A stretch of DNA of 64,000 bases from an uncultured Flavobacteriales bacterium (GCA_937973555.1 CALJKL010000030.1:27163-91162), one strand, 5' to 3'; shown: positions 33,101-41,844, counted from the first letter of the stretch. Program-made: numbers and translations. Notes: generated by a model from the letters alone, not told the origin.

Positions 33101-34436
33101 CTAGTCTGTGAAGCGTAGGTGCCCTGTTCAATAGAACCGGGTGGCCCTTCATCACGTTTTCTAGGATATCATATACTACAGGTTCTTTTCTGTCGATAAT
33201 TCTCTTGGCAGATTTTACTGTTTTTACAATACCTCTTTCAATCAGTTTTCTGATGATGAATGGTTTGTACAATTCTGCTGCCATATCTTTAGGGATACCA
33301 CATTCGTGTAGTTGAAGGTTAGGACCTACAACAATTACCGAACGTGCAGAGTAGTCTACCCTTTTACCCAATAAGTTCTGACGGAAACGCCCTTGCTTAC
33401 CTTTCAATGAATCTGAAAGGGATTTCAAAGGTCTGTTTGATTCAGATTTTACGGCTGAAGATTTTCTAGTGTTATCAAACAATGAATCTACCGCTTCCTG
33501 AAGCATACGCTTCTCATTTCTTAAGATTACTTCTGGAGCTTTAATCTCTAAAAGTCTCTTTAGACGGTTGTTTCTAATGATAACTCTTCTGTAAAGGTCA
33601 TTCAAATCCGAAGTAGCGAATCTACCTCCATCCAATGGAACCAATGGTCTTAGTTCTGGTGGTATTACAGGAAGTACACGCATCACCATCCATTCTGGAC
33701 GGTTGATCATTCTGGTATTAGCACCTCTTAGGGCTTCTACTACAGATAATCTTTTTAATGCTTCTGTTCTTCTTTGTTTAGAAGATTCGTTGTGTGCTTT
33801 GTGACGAAGATCGTAAGAAAGAGCATCTAGATCAATTCTCTTCAATAATTCTTCTACCGCTTCAGCACCCATCTTCGCGATGAATTTATTAGGATCTGAA
33901 TCTTCCAAATATTGGTTTTCTACAGGAAGCGTCTCTAGGATATCTAGATATTCTTCTTCTGTAAGGAATTCCATTTCTTCGAAATCAGTACCATCTGCTT
34001 TTTTGGCAATACCTTGCTGGATTACTACATATCTTTCGTAGTAGATAATCATATCTAATTTCTTAGAAGGCAATCCTAAAAGGTAACCAATTTTGTTAGG
34101 AAGTGAACGGAAATACCAGATATGAGCCACAGGAACCACCAAATTGATGTGTCCAATTCTCTCACGTCTTACTTTTTTCTCCGTAACTTCTACACCACAA
34201 CGGTCGCAAACAATACCCTTGTAACGAATTCTCTTGTATTTTCCACAAGCACACTCATAATCCTTAACAGGACCAAAGATTTTCTCGCAGAACAAACCAT
34301 CTCTTTCTGGTTTGTGAGTTCTATAGTTAATCGTTTCCGGTTTTAGAACTTCTCCTTTAGATTCCTGAAGAATAATTTCCGGAGAGGCTAAACCGATGGT
34401 GATTTTACTAAATCTACTTGATTTATTTTTTGACAT
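30171..34436 (-). CDS. rpoC: DNA-directed RNA polymerase subunit beta'
   Basis: A 1421-residue catalytic subunit of RNA polymerase. The N-terminal zinc site (YECACGKYKRI...CDRCGVEV) is near residues 65-90; the catalytic magnesium motif NADFDGDQM is near residue 470; the trigger-loop/bridge region includes GARGSKEQIRQLSGMRGLMA; and a second zinc site CEAKKGICAKCYG lies further on. It ends in the usual beta' C-terminal region (PAGTGLKVYQ). It starts 34 bp after rpoB. Sequence is intact with no frameshift. Confidence 0.99.
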   Translation of the reverse strand: MSKNKSSRFSKITIGLASPEIILQESKGEVLKPETINYRTHKPERDGLFCEKIFGPVKDYECACGKYKRIRYKGIVCDRCGVEVTEKKVRRERIGHINLVVPVAHIWYFRSLPNKIGYLLGLPSKKLDMIIYYERYVVIQQGIAKKADGTDFEEMEFLTEEEYLDILETLPVENQYLEDSDPNKFIAKMGAEAVEELLKRIDLDALSYDLRHKAHNESSKQRRTEALKRLSVVEALRGANTRMINRPEWMVMRVLPVIPPELRPLVPLDGGRFATSDLNDLYRRVIIRNNRLKRLLEIKAPEVILRNEKRMLQEAVDSLFDNTRKSSAVKSESNRPLKSLSDSLKGKQGRFRQNLLGKRVDYSARSVIVVGPNLQLHECGIPKDMAAELYKPFIIRKLIERGIVKTVKSAKRIIDRKEPVVYDILENVMKGHPVLLNRAPTLHRLGIQAFQPKMIEGKAIQLHPLVTTAFNADFDGDQMAVHLPLGPEAILEAQLLMLGSQNILNPANGSPITVPSQDMVLGLYFMTKEASSTEDHKVKGEGLVFYSPEEVEIAYAEGQVSLNAKVRCRLPFKTEEGEIVTKLQDTTVGRILFNQIVPKQVGYINELLTKKSLRNVIGSILADTDFPTTVKFLDDMKNLGYMNAFKGGLSFSLNDIVVPVEKKKMIAQAVETVDEIKGNYNMGLITDTERYNQVIDVWTNTNAGLTEMIMSRMKTDKGGFNSVYMMLDSGARGSKEQIRQLSGMRGLMAKPQKAGAVGAEIIENPIVANFKEGLSILEYFISTHGARKGLADTALKTADAGYLTRRLVDVAQDVIITEDDCGTLRGTEVSALKKNDEIVEKLSERILGRVSLHDVYNPENDEILVNADELISEELAKKIQDAGIETLEVRSPLTCEAKKGICAKCYGRNLATGKPIHMGEAVGVIAAQSIGEPGTQLTLRTFHQGGTAGNVSENPTIVAKRDGIVEFDELRTIISEDENGNEADIVISRSTEFRLVADNAARTPLMVANVPYGSALSVKSGDKVKKGDLIAKWDPYNAVIIAETAGKVEYEDIIQGVSFQLEIDEQTGFEEKVISESRNKKAIPTLRVVDSKGVEQKAYNLPVGAHLMVNDGEKIKAGKVLIKIPRKSAKAGDITGGLPRVTELFEARNPSNPAVVTEIDGVVSYGKIKRGNRELIVESKTGEIKKYLVKLSNQILVQENDFVRAGAPLSDGSVTPDDILKIKGPTAVQEYLVNEIQEVYRLQGVKIDDKHFEIIVRQMMTKVEIVDGGDTQFLEGSLEHKYDFLEENNRVFGLKVVTEPGDSKIFKAGQMITARELRDENSKLKREDLQLVEVREALTATAMPVLQGITRAALQTKSFMSAASFQETTKVLNEAAVSGKVDELNGLKENVIVGHRIPAGTGLKVYQNVIVGSNKEFEDIN

Positions 34437-34470
34437 AACTGTTCAAATAAAAATTAAAAAAAATTGAGGA

Positions 34471-37400
34471 TTACTCTTCTAATCTTATATCAAGACCAAG
34501 ACCTTGTAATTCGTGTAACAATACGTTGAAAGATTCTGGGATACCAGGTTCTGGCATTGCTTCCCCTTTAGCAATCGCTTCATACGTTTTCGCTCTTCCG
34601 ATTACGTCGTCTGACTTCACGGTTAAGATTTCTCTCAAGATATTTGATGCTCCGAATGCTTCTAGAGCCCAAACCTCCATCTCTCCAAATCTCTGTCCAC
34701 CGAACTGTGCTTTACCACCTAACGGTTGCTGAGTAATCAATGAATAAGGACCGATAGAACGTGCGTGCATCTTATCATCTACCATGTGACCTAGTTTCAA
34801 CATATAAATAACCCCTACCGTTGCAGGCTGGGTAAAACGTTCACCAGTACCACCATCATATAGGTAAGTATTACCATAGATAGGTAGACCTGCTTTCTCT
34901 GTGTACTCAGTAATTTGGTCTAATTCTGCTCCATCAAAGATTGGTGTAGCGAATTTCAATCCTAATTTTTTACCAGCCCATCCTAAAACAGTTTCGTAAA
35001 TCTGACCGATGTTCATACGAGATGGTACCCCTAGTGGATTCAATACAATATCTACCGGTGTTCCGTCTTCTAAGAACGGCATGTCTTCTTCTCTTACGAT
35101 TCTAGACACGATACCTTTGTTACCGTGACGACCTGCCATTTTATCTCCAACGTTCAGTTTACGTTTTTTAGCGATGTATACTTTAGCTAGTTTAATGATA
35201 CCTGCTGGAAGCTCATCCCCGATAGAAATAGCATATTTCTCACGGTTTTTAACTCCTTGGATATCATTGTACTTGATTTTATAATTGTGAATTAATTGTT
35301 TAATCAATTCATTCTTCTCAGCATCCACAGTCCAATCAGAACCACTGATGTTTACATAATCTTCTACAGACTGAAGAAGTTTAAGAGTAAACTTCACCCC
35401 TTTTCCGATTACTTCTTCTTCTAAGTCGTTGCCAACTCCTTGAGAAGTTTTACCGTTTACAAGAGTGTTCAGTTTTTCAAGAAGGGTATTTCTTAATTCG
35501 TCGAATTGAGCTTTATATCTGTTTTCGATTTCTTCAAGTTTTAACTTTTCTTCTGTTCTCTTCTTCTTATCCTTGATGTTTCTTGAGAATAATTTTTTAT
35601 CGATAACTACCCCTCTCAATGAAGAATCTGCTTTTAAAGAAGCATCTTTAACATCACCAGCTTTGTCCCCGAAGATTGCTCTTAATAGTTTTTCTTCCGG
35701 AGTTGGATCTGATTCCCCTTTAGGTGTAATTTTACCGATCAAGATATCACCAGGCTTCACTTCTGCACCGATTCTGATCATACCATTTTCATCCAAGTCT
35801 TTAGTAGCCTCTTCAGAAACGTTAGGAATATCAGCGGTAAGTTCTTCCATACCTAGCTTGGTATCTCTTACTTCTAGAGAATACTCATCCACGTGGATAG
35901 AAGTAAACCAGTCTTCTCTTACTACTTTTTCGTTAATAACGATCGCATCCTCGAAGTTATACCCTTTCCAAGGCATGAAGGCAACGGTAAGGTTTCTACC
36001 TAATGCCAATTCTCCTTTTTCAGTAGCATAACCATCACACAGCACTTGACCTTTCTCCACTTTGTCGCCTACTCTTACGTTTGGTCTCAAAGTAATGGTA
36101 GTAGATTGGTTGGTTTTTCTGAACTTGGTTAATTTATACGTTTTAGTAGCAGATTCGAAGCTTACTAAATCTTCGTTTTCGCTTCTTTCGTATTTGATTA
36201 CAATTTTGTCTGCATCTACATATTCTACAACACCATTTCCTTCAGCATTGATTAGAATTCTAGAATCAGCAGCCACTTGCTTTTCTAAACCAGTACCTAC
36301 GATAGGAGCTTGTGGTTTTAACAATGGAACTGCCTGACGCATCATGTTAGATCCCATCAAGGCACGGTTCGCATCATCATGCTCCAAGAAAGGAATCAAT
36401 GATGCAGAAATCCCTGCAATCTGGTTTGGTGCAATATCCAATAAGTCTACCTGGTTAGGTTCTACCACAGGATAATCTCCGTCTAGACGGGCAATTACTC
36501 TATCAGTATTGAAAGTACCATCTTCCTTCAAATCTACGTTTGCCTGAGCAATGATTTTAGATTCTTCGTCTTCAGCATTTAAGTAAATAGGAGCAGCAGA
36601 GAAATCTACTTTTCCGTTTTCTACTTTTCTATATGGAGTTTCAATGAAACCTAATGTATTAATTTTTGCATAACATCCTAATGAAGAGATCAAACCGATG
36701 TTTGGTCCTTCCGGAGTTTCAATAGGACAAATTCTTCCATAGTGTGTATGGTGAACGTCCCTTACCTCGAAACCTGCTCTTTCTCTTGATAAACCACCAG
36801 GCCCTAGTGCAGACAATCTTCTCTTGTGAGTGATTTCAGACAATGGGTTGGTTTGGTCCATGAACTGAGAAAGCTGGTTGGTACCAAAGAATGAGTTGAT
36901 TACTGAAGTTAACGTTTTAGCATTCACCAAGTCTAGTGGCGTAAAGATTTCGTTGTCTCTTACGTTCATTCTTTCTTTAATTGTTCTAGCAATTCTAGAA
37001 AGACCTACGCCAAACTGACCTGCCAATTGCTCCCCAACAGTTTTGATTCTTCTGTTAGACAAGTGGTCAATATCATCTACCTCTGCTTTAGAATTCGCTA
37101 ACTCAATTAAGTGCTTAACGATAGCGATGATATCTTCTTTGGTTAAAACTTCAGTTTTTTCAGGGATGTTAAGACCCAATTTTTTGTTCAATCTGTAACG
37201 ACCTACTTCTCCTAATGAGTATCTCTGCTCAGAGAAGAATAATTTTTCAATGATTCCTCTTGCAGTCTCCTCATCTGGTGGATCTGCGTTACGCAACTGA
37301 CGATAAATGTATTCTACCGCTTCTTTTTCTGAGTTGGTAGGGTCTTTTTGTAAAGTATTCTGGATGATAGAGAACTCGCCACTGTTTTCGTTGTGGATTA

Positions 37401-38298
37401 AGATAGACTTAACACCAGCATCCAAAATAAGATCTAAGTGTTCTTTTTCAAGAACAGTTTCTCTATCTAAAATAATTTCATTTCTTTCAATAGAAACTAC
37501 CTCACCTGTATCTTCATCTACGAAATCTTCGAACCAAGTGTTCAAAACTCTTGCAGCAAGAGTTCTTCCCTGAACTTTTTTCAAATTCGCTTTTGATACT
37601 TTTACTTCTTCTGCCAAGTCGAAAATCTGAAGAATTTCTTTATCAGATTCGTAACCAATAGCTCTTAACAAAGTAGTTAAAGGTAATTTTTTCTTACGGT
37701 CAATATACGCATACATTACGTTATTGATATCCGTAGTAAATTCCATCCAAGATCCTTTGAAAGGGATAATTCTGGAATAGTACAATTTAGTTCCGTTGGC
37801 GTGATAAGTTTGGCCAAAGAATACCCCTGGAGATCTGTGTAACTGCGTTACCACTACTCTTTCAGCACCATTGATGATGAAAGAACCAGAAGGCGTCATG
37901 TAAGGAACCGGACCTAAATATACATCCTGAATAACCGTCTGGAAATCTTCATGTTCCGGATCGGTACAATATAATTTAAGTCTTGCTTTTAGAGGTACAC
38001 TGTATGTAAGTCCTCTTTCCACACATTCGTCAATAGAATAACGTGGAGAATCTACCAAGTAATCTAGAAATTCTAATACGAATTGGTTTCTAGAATCTGT
38101 GATAGGAAAGTTTTCTTCGAAAGTCTTGTATAGACCTTCACTCACTCTGTCTTCAGGAAGGGTATCTAACTGGAAAAACTCCTTGAAAGACTGAAGTTGG
38201 ATATCCAAGAAATCTGGAGCCAACACATTACCCTTTGCAGACGAAAAATTAATTCTTTGATTTTCCTGAGTGCTTTTAATAGCTTTTGATTTACTCAT
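34471..38298 (-). CDS. rpoB: DNA-directed RNA polymerase subunit beta
   Basis: A 1275-residue subunit forming the other half of the polymerase active cleft. The rifampicin-binding region is intact: NQLSQFMDQTNPLSEITHKR near residue 480, then RRLSALGPGGLSRERAG. Late motifs include KITPKGESDPTPEEKLLRAI, the catalytic KMAGRHGNKGIVS and the C-terminal GGKAQFGGQRFGEMEVWALE. No resistance-type change stands out in the rifampicin pocket (D, H and S residues look wild-type). A 276-bp structured spacer separates it from rplL. Confidence 0.99.
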   Translation of the reverse strand: MSKSKAIKSTQENQRINFSSAKGNVLAPDFLDIQLQSFKEFFQLDTLPEDRVSEGLYKTFEENFPITDSRNQFVLEFLDYLVDSPRYSIDECVERGLTYSVPLKARLKLYCTDPEHEDFQTVIQDVYLGPVPYMTPSGSFIINGAERVVVTQLHRSPGVFFGQTYHANGTKLYYSRIIPFKGSWMEFTTDINNVMYAYIDRKKKLPLTTLLRAIGYESDKEILQIFDLAEEVKVSKANLKKVQGRTLAARVLNTWFEDFVDEDTGEVVSIERNEIILDRETVLEKEHLDLILDAGVKSILIHNENSGEFSIIQNTLQKDPTNSEKEAVEYIYRQLRNADPPDEETARGIIEKLFFSEQRYSLGEVGRYRLNKKLGLNIPEKTEVLTKEDIIAIVKHLIELANSKAEVDDIDHLSNRRIKTVGEQLAGQFGVGLSRIARTIKERMNVRDNEIFTPLDLVNAKTLTSVINSFFGTNQLSQFMDQTNPLSEITHKRRLSALGPGGLSRERAGFEVRDVHHTHYGRICPIETPEGPNIGLISSLGCYAKINTLGFIETPYRKVENGKVDFSAAPIYLNAEDEESKIIAQANVDLKEDGTFNTDRVIARLDGDYPVVEPNQVDLLDIAPNQIAGISASLIPFLEHDDANRALMGSNMMRQAVPLLKPQAPIVGTGLEKQVAADSRILINAEGNGVVEYVDADKIVIKYERSENEDLVSFESATKTYKLTKFRKTNQSTTITLRPNVRVGDKVEKGQVLCDGYATEKGELALGRNLTVAFMPWKGYNFEDAIVINEKVVREDWFTSIHVDEYSLEVRDTKLGMEELTADIPNVSEEATKDLDENGMIRIGAEVKPGDILIGKITPKGESDPTPEEKLLRAIFGDKAGDVKDASLKADSSLRGVVIDKKLFSRNIKDKKKRTEEKLKLEEIENRYKAQFDELRNTLLEKLNTLVNGKTSQGVGNDLEEEVIGKGVKFTLKLLQSVEDYVNISGSDWTVDAEKNELIKQLIHNYKIKYNDIQGVKNREKYAISIGDELPAGIIKLAKVYIAKKRKLNVGDKMAGRHGNKGIVSRIVREEDMPFLEDGTPVDIVLNPLGVPSRMNIGQIYETVLGWAGKKLGLKFATPIFDGAELDQITEYTEKAGLPIYGNTYLYDGGTGERFTQPATVGVIYMLKLGHMVDDKMHARSIGPYSLITQQPLGGKAQFGGQRFGEMEVWALEAFGASNILREILTVKSDDVIGRAKTYEAIAKGEAMPEPGIPESFNVLLHELQGLGLDIRLEE

Positions 38299-38459
38299 AA
38301 AACTGTAAGAAAGATTGGGTTAAAAAATATTTTACTTATTTTAAAAAATATCAGAGAGCTATTGACTAATTGTAATTAATTAATGACTGGCTTTCTAACT
38401 GCAACGCTGGTATATCTTTTCACAGCGTAGTGCAAAATATTTTTTTCTTTTTGAATAAA

Positions 38460-38481
38460 GATTTTCAAATTATTGAAAATC
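38460..38481 (-). promoter_or_regulatory. Hairpin in the rplL-rpoB spacer (inner)
   Basis: GATTTTCAA / TTGAAAATC with a 4-nt loop, followed on the minus strand by CTTTATT. It could be a weak attenuator upstream of rpoB. Confidence 0.5.
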
Positions 38482-38519
38482 AAGAAGTTATGTTATTGTA
38501 AAAACTTAACTCTTAAAAT

Positions 38520-38557
38520 AGACATAGACCTACCCGTATCCGGGAAGGTCTAAGTCT
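38520..38557 (-). promoter_or_regulatory. Long hairpin 18 bp after rplL (attenuator or processing site)
   Basis: Stem arms AGAC-x-TAGACCT-x-CCCG and CGGG-x-AGGTCTA-x-GTCT, with two single mismatches and loop TATC. Only four T follow, so it is more like an RNase III site or partial attenuator separating ribosomal-protein from polymerase expression than a full terminator. Confidence 0.6.
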
Positions 38558-38574
38558 TATGTGGTGTAAATAGA

Positions 38575-38946
38575 TTATTTTAATTCTACTTCTGCACCAG
38601 CTTCTTCTAATTGCTTCTTAAGAGCTTCAGCTTCGTCTTTAGACGCGCCTTCTTTAATAGCACATGGAGCACCATCTACCATATCTTTAGCTTCTTTAAG
38701 ACCTGCACCAGTTAAATCTTTAACCAATTTAACGATAGCTAATTTAGAAGCACCAGCTGATTTAAGGATTACATCGAATTCTGATTTTTCTTCAGCAGCT
38801 TCACCAGCACCTCCTCCAGCAGCAACTACTACAGCAGCAGCAGCAGGCTCAATTCCGTACTCGTCTTTAAGAACAGTTGCAAGTTCGTTTACTTCTTTAA
38901 CAGTTAAGTTTACAAGCGTTTCCGCTAATTTTTTTAAATCTGACAT
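38575..38946 (-). CDS. rplL: 50S ribosomal protein L7/L12
   Basis: A 123-residue stalk protein that recruits translational GTPases. N-terminal dimerisation region, Ala/Gly-rich hinge (AAAAVVVAAGGGAG) near residues 35-50, and a C-terminal domain with KLAIVKLVKDLTGAGLKEAK near 80-98. Follows rplJ by 66 bp in the rplKAJL order. Confidence 0.98.
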   Translation of the reverse strand: MSDLKKLAETLVNLTVKEVNELATVLKDEYGIEPAAAAVVVAAGGGAGEAAEEKSEFDVILKSAGASKLAIVKLVKDLTGAGLKEAKDMVDGAPCAIKEGASKDEAEALKKQLEEAGAEVELK

Positions 38947-39012
38947 TGTATTAATGTTTTAAATTGTTGAACGATTTATATTATTTTTTTTGAGTGTCTA
39001 ATGAGACAATAA

Positions 39013-39642
39013 TTATTCTGCAGCAGGAGCTTCACCTTCAGCTTCTGGAGCTTCTGGAGTTTCTTCTACAGCAGGCGCCTCAGCAACTGGTGCTTCTTCT
39101 TCTTTTGCTTCTTCTACCACAGGGGCAGCTTCTGCAGCAGGAGCTTCTACTTTAGTTACAGTATCAGGCTTGTTTTCTAGAGCAGAAAGTACTCTTCTGA
39201 TAGGAGATTGAAGTAATCCAATGATTTCTCCGATCATCTCTTCTCTAGACTTAATGTTAGCTAAAGCATCTAAATTCTCGTCGCCTACATAGAAAGTTTC
39301 TTGCAAATAAGCAGATTTAAGAGCTGGAATAGCATCTTTCTTTCTGAAGCTTTGAATTAATTTAGCAGGAGCATTAGCTGTGTCAGCAATCATTACTGCA
39401 GTATTTCCTTTGAAAGTAGGAAACATTTCAGAATAATCTACACCTTCTATTTGCTCCATTGCTTTTTGTAGCAAAGTATTCTTTACTACTTTTAGCGTAA
39501 TATTACTTTTAAATGCTTGTCTTCTAAAATCTGAAGTCTGTGCAGCATTCAATCCTTCAAGATTTGTTACATAGACTACTTTAGCGTCTTGCAACATTTC
39601 TTTAATCTCTTGTATTACTAATACTTTTTCTTCTTTAGTCAT
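39013..39642 (-). CDS. rplJ: 50S ribosomal protein L10 with an acidic Ala/Glu/Pro C-terminal extension
   Basis: A 209-residue protein. Residues 1-164 are ordinary L10 (VLVIQEIKEMLQDAKVVYVT; FRRQAFKSNITLKVVKN; helix binding L7/L12 near the end). Residues about 165-209 are a tail of Ala, Glu and Pro with only one Lys. L10 is usually 165-180 residues, so the tail adds about 45. It may extend the stalk base or be a lineage-specific low-complexity addition. The gene lies 13 bp after rplA. Confidence 0.96.
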   Translation of the reverse strand: MTKEEKVLVIQEIKEMLQDAKVVYVTNLEGLNAAQTSDFRRQAFKSNITLKVVKNTLLQKAMEQIEGVDYSEMFPTFKGNTAVMIADTANAPAKLIQSFRKKDAIPALKSAYLQETFYVGDENLDALANIKSREEMIGEIIGLLQSPIRRVLSALENKPDTVTKVEAPAAEAAPVVEEAKEEEAPVAEAPAVEETPEAPEAEGEAPAAE

Positions 39643-39655
39643 TGTCTTTCAGATT

Positions 39656-40348
39656 TTAGTTAACAGATTTAGTATCAATTGCAATCCCCGGACTCATGGT
39701 AGAAGAAAGGTAGATAGATTTTACATAAGTACCTTTAGCAGCTGTAGGCTTTAACTTAATTAATGTATGAATTAATTCAGCAGCATTATCTTTCAACTGG
39801 CTAGCAGAGAAAGAAACTTTACCAATACCTGCGTGTACAATACCGTATTTATCTACTTTAAAATCAATCTTACCAGATTTCACTTCAGACACCGCTTTAC
39901 CAACTTCCATTGTTACGGTACCAGATTTAGGATTTGGCATTAAACCTCTAGGCCCTAGAACTCTACCTAATGGACCTAATTTACCCATTACTGCTGGCAT
40001 AGTAACGATAACGTCTACATCTGTCCAACCGTTTTTGATTTTATCTAAATATTCATCCAGACCTACATAATCAGCACCTGCTTCTTTTGCTTCTGCTTCT
40101 TTATCTGGAGTTACAAGAGCCAAAACTCTTACATCTTTACCAGTACCATGAGGTAGAGATACTACACCTCTTACCATTTGGTTTGCTTTTCTTGGATCTA
40201 CCCCCAATCTAACTGCGATATCTACAGAAGCATCAAATTTAGCATAGTTCAATTCTTTCACTAATGCAGAAGCTTCATCAAGGTTATACACCTTGTTTTT
40301 CTCTACTTTGCTCGCAACTTCTTTTTGCTTTTTTGTTAATTTTGCCAT
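39656..40348 (-). CDS. rplA: 50S ribosomal protein L1
   Basis: A 230-residue protein of the L1 stalk, which moves deacylated tRNA out of the E site and often represses its own operon. Motifs: DASVDIAVRLGVDPRKANQ, VSLPHGTGK, GRVLGPRGLMPNPKSGTV. Standard length. It lies 11 bp after rplK. Confidence 0.98.
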   Translation of the reverse strand: MAKLTKKQKEVASKVEKNKVYNLDEASALVKELNYAKFDASVDIAVRLGVDPRKANQMVRGVVSLPHGTGKDVRVLALVTPDKEAEAKEAGADYVGLDEYLDKIKNGWTDVDVIVTMPAVMGKLGPLGRVLGPRGLMPNPKSGTVTMEVGKAVSEVKSGKIDFKVDKYGIVHAGIGKVSFSASQLKDNAAELIHTLIKLKPTAAKGTYVKSIYLSSTMSPGIAIDTKSVN

Positions 40349-40359
40349 TTCAATAAGTA

Positions 40360-40803
40360 TTAAGCGTTAGACGGTTTAGTTCCTGTTACTCTTAAGCCCA
40401 TAGATCTTGCAGTACCAGCAACCATGCTCATTGCAGAATCCATAGTAAAGCAGTTAAGATCTGCCATTTTATCTTCAGCAATCTTTTTTACTTGATCCCA
40501 AGATACAGAACCTACTTTGTTTCTGTTTGGTTCTCCAGAACCTCCTTTTACCTTAGCCGCTTCCATCAACTGGATTGCTGCTGGTGGAGTTTTGATTACG
40601 AAATCGAAAGACTTGTCTTCATAAACCGTAATTAAAACTGGTAAAACTTGCCCTGGCTTGTCTTGTGTTCTTCCATTAAATTGTTTACAAAACTCCATAA
40701 TGTTTACCCCAGCAGAACCTAATGCAGGACCTACCGGTGGTGAAGGGTTGGCAGCGCCACCTTTCACTTGGAGTTTCACCATTTTAAAGACTTTTTTAGC
40801 CAT
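40360..40803 (-). CDS. rplK: 50S ribosomal protein L11
   Basis: A 147-residue protein of the GTPase-associated centre. Has the Pro-rich N-terminal PSPPVGPALGSAGVNIMEFC, VKGGSGEPNRNKVGSV and the C-terminal TARSMGLRVTG. First gene of rplKAJL. It appears to have its own promoter about 97 bp upstream, after a nusG terminator. Confidence 0.98.
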   Translation of the reverse strand: MAKKVFKMVKLQVKGGAANPSPPVGPALGSAGVNIMEFCKQFNGRTQDKPGQVLPVLITVYEDKSFDFVIKTPPAAIQLMEAAKVKGGSGEPNRNKVGSVSWDQVKKIAEDKMADLNCFTMDSAMSMVAGTARSMGLRVTGTKPSNA

Positions 40804-40883
40804 TTTTAATTTTTTAAAAATTAGTAAATAATGAATGTGGAAGCATTTATTATTCAGCGGGTTACGTTACTCACTTCCGCAAG

Positions 40884-40897
40884 CCCACTTTTGTGGG
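40884..40897 (-). promoter_or_regulatory. Hairpin at the 5' end of the rplK leader, possible L1 site
   Basis: CCCAC-TTTT-GTGGG lies at the very 5' end of the rplK mRNA leader, within a GC-rich island. The position suits L1 autoregulation; the exact L1 motif was not confirmed. Confidence 0.35.
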
Positions 40898-40899
40898 TG

Positions 40900-40907
40900 C
40901 AAAAATA
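40900..40907 (-). promoter_or_regulatory. Promoter -7 box of rplKAJL
   Basis: TATTTTTG on the minus strand, 97 nt before the rplK ATG at 40803. Confidence 0.6.
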
Positions 40908-40962
40908 AGAATTTTTTTTTATTACACAAAACCTAACTTGATGATTTTTAGAAAGATTTCAT

Positions 40963-40990
40963 AAAAAAACCTCTCGGAATGAGAGGCTTT
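40963..40990 (-). terminator. Terminator after nusG
   Basis: CCTCTC-GGAAT-GAGAGG, followed on the minus strand by T7, 7 bp past the nusG stop. It isolates secE-nusG from rplK. Confidence 0.8.
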
Positions 40991-40996
40991 ATATTT

Positions 40997-41539
40997 TTAT
41001 AATTTTTCTACTTGCATGTAGGAGAGTTCCATTGGGGTTTTTCTTCCGAAAATCATTACAGAAACTTCTATTTTCTTCTTGTCTTCATTAATCTTCTCAA
41101 TCGTACCATTAAATCCGCTGAAAGGCCCGTCTACCACTTTCACACTTTCTCCTACCACATATGGAATATTAGTTTCTACAGCAAATTCAGAAAGTTCGTC
41201 CATTTTACCAAGCATTCTGTTTACTTCAGATTTTCTCATGGGTACAGGATCACCCCCTTTGGTTAAACTTAAGAAAGAAATTACACCTGGAAGGTTTTTG
41301 ATAATATGAGGAATTTCTCCGATAAGATTAGCTTCTACCATTAAATATCCTGGATAGAAAGGCTTCTCTTTAGGAATTTTTTTTCCGTTTCTCATTTGGA
41401 TTACCTTTTCCATAGGGATAACAACCTGAGTAACGAAGGCTTCAAGATTCAATCTTTTTACTTCACTCTCAATATAGGCCTTTACTTTATTTTCCTGACC
41501 ACTAATAGATTTTAGCACATACCATTTTAAATCGCTCAT
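40997..41539 (-). CDS. nusG: Transcription termination/antitermination protein NusG
   Basis: A 180-residue elongation factor that binds RNA polymerase. The NGN domain (KWYVLKSISGQENKVKAYIE; FYPGYLMVEA) is followed by a KOW domain (VGESVKVVDGPFSGFNGTIE, about residues 129-148). It lies 11 bp after secE. Confidence 0.98.
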   Translation of the reverse strand: MSDLKWYVLKSISGQENKVKAYIESEVKRLNLEAFVTQVVIPMEKVIQMRNGKKIPKEKPFYPGYLMVEANLIGEIPHIIKNLPGVISFLSLTKGGDPVPMRKSEVNRMLGKMDELSEFAVETNIPYVVGESVKVVDGPFSGFNGTIEKINEDKKKIEVSVMIFGRKTPMELSYMQVEKL

Positions 41540-41550
41540 GGAAAATAATT

Positions 41551-41757
41551 TTAATTAAATAAACCAATAAAAAGTGACAATATATTCTTAATCGCTGTAC
41601 TAAACAACGAATCAACTCCAAAAGTAAAAAGCGCCAATATAACGGTAGCTACTGCTACTACTATCGTAGAAGATTGCAGATCTGCCCATTTTGGCCATTC
41701 TACTTTATGTCTAAATTCTGAATAAGAATCTTTCAAAAAATTAACGAATGAGTTCAT
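41551..41757 (-). CDS. secE: Preprotein translocase subunit SecE
   Basis: A 68-residue protein with one membrane helix (residues about 30-55) and the conserved amphipathic FLKDSYSEFRHKVEWPKWAD. This is the short SecE form. It lies between tRNA-Trp and nusG, as in most bacteria. Confidence 0.95.
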   Translation of the reverse strand: MNSFVNFLKDSYSEFRHKVEWPKWADLQSSTIVVAVATVILALFTFGVDSLFSTAIKNILSLFIGLFN

Positions 41758-41769
41758 AATTTATATTTG

Positions 41770-41840
41770 CACGGGCACAAGGATTCGAACCCTGATCAAC
41801 GGTTTTGGAGACCGGTATCCTACCATTGGACGATGCCCGT
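41770..41840 (-). tRNA. tRNA-Trp (anticodon CCA)
   Basis: Acceptor ACGGGCA / TGCCCGT, T-loop GGTTCGAATCC, anticodon loop CTCCAAA giving CCA, discriminator G as required for Trp. It is 71 nt and CCA is not encoded. It lies between tuf and secE, the classic position. Confidence 0.95.
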
Positions 41841-41844
41841 AGTT

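Noticed and set aside
41762..41769. TATATTTG on the plus strand beside tRNA-Trp, a possible antisense promoter
   Set aside because: The octamer matches the -7 consensus but has no -33 element, no gene on the plus strand there, and lies in AT-rich sequence between secE and the tRNA where chance matches are expected.
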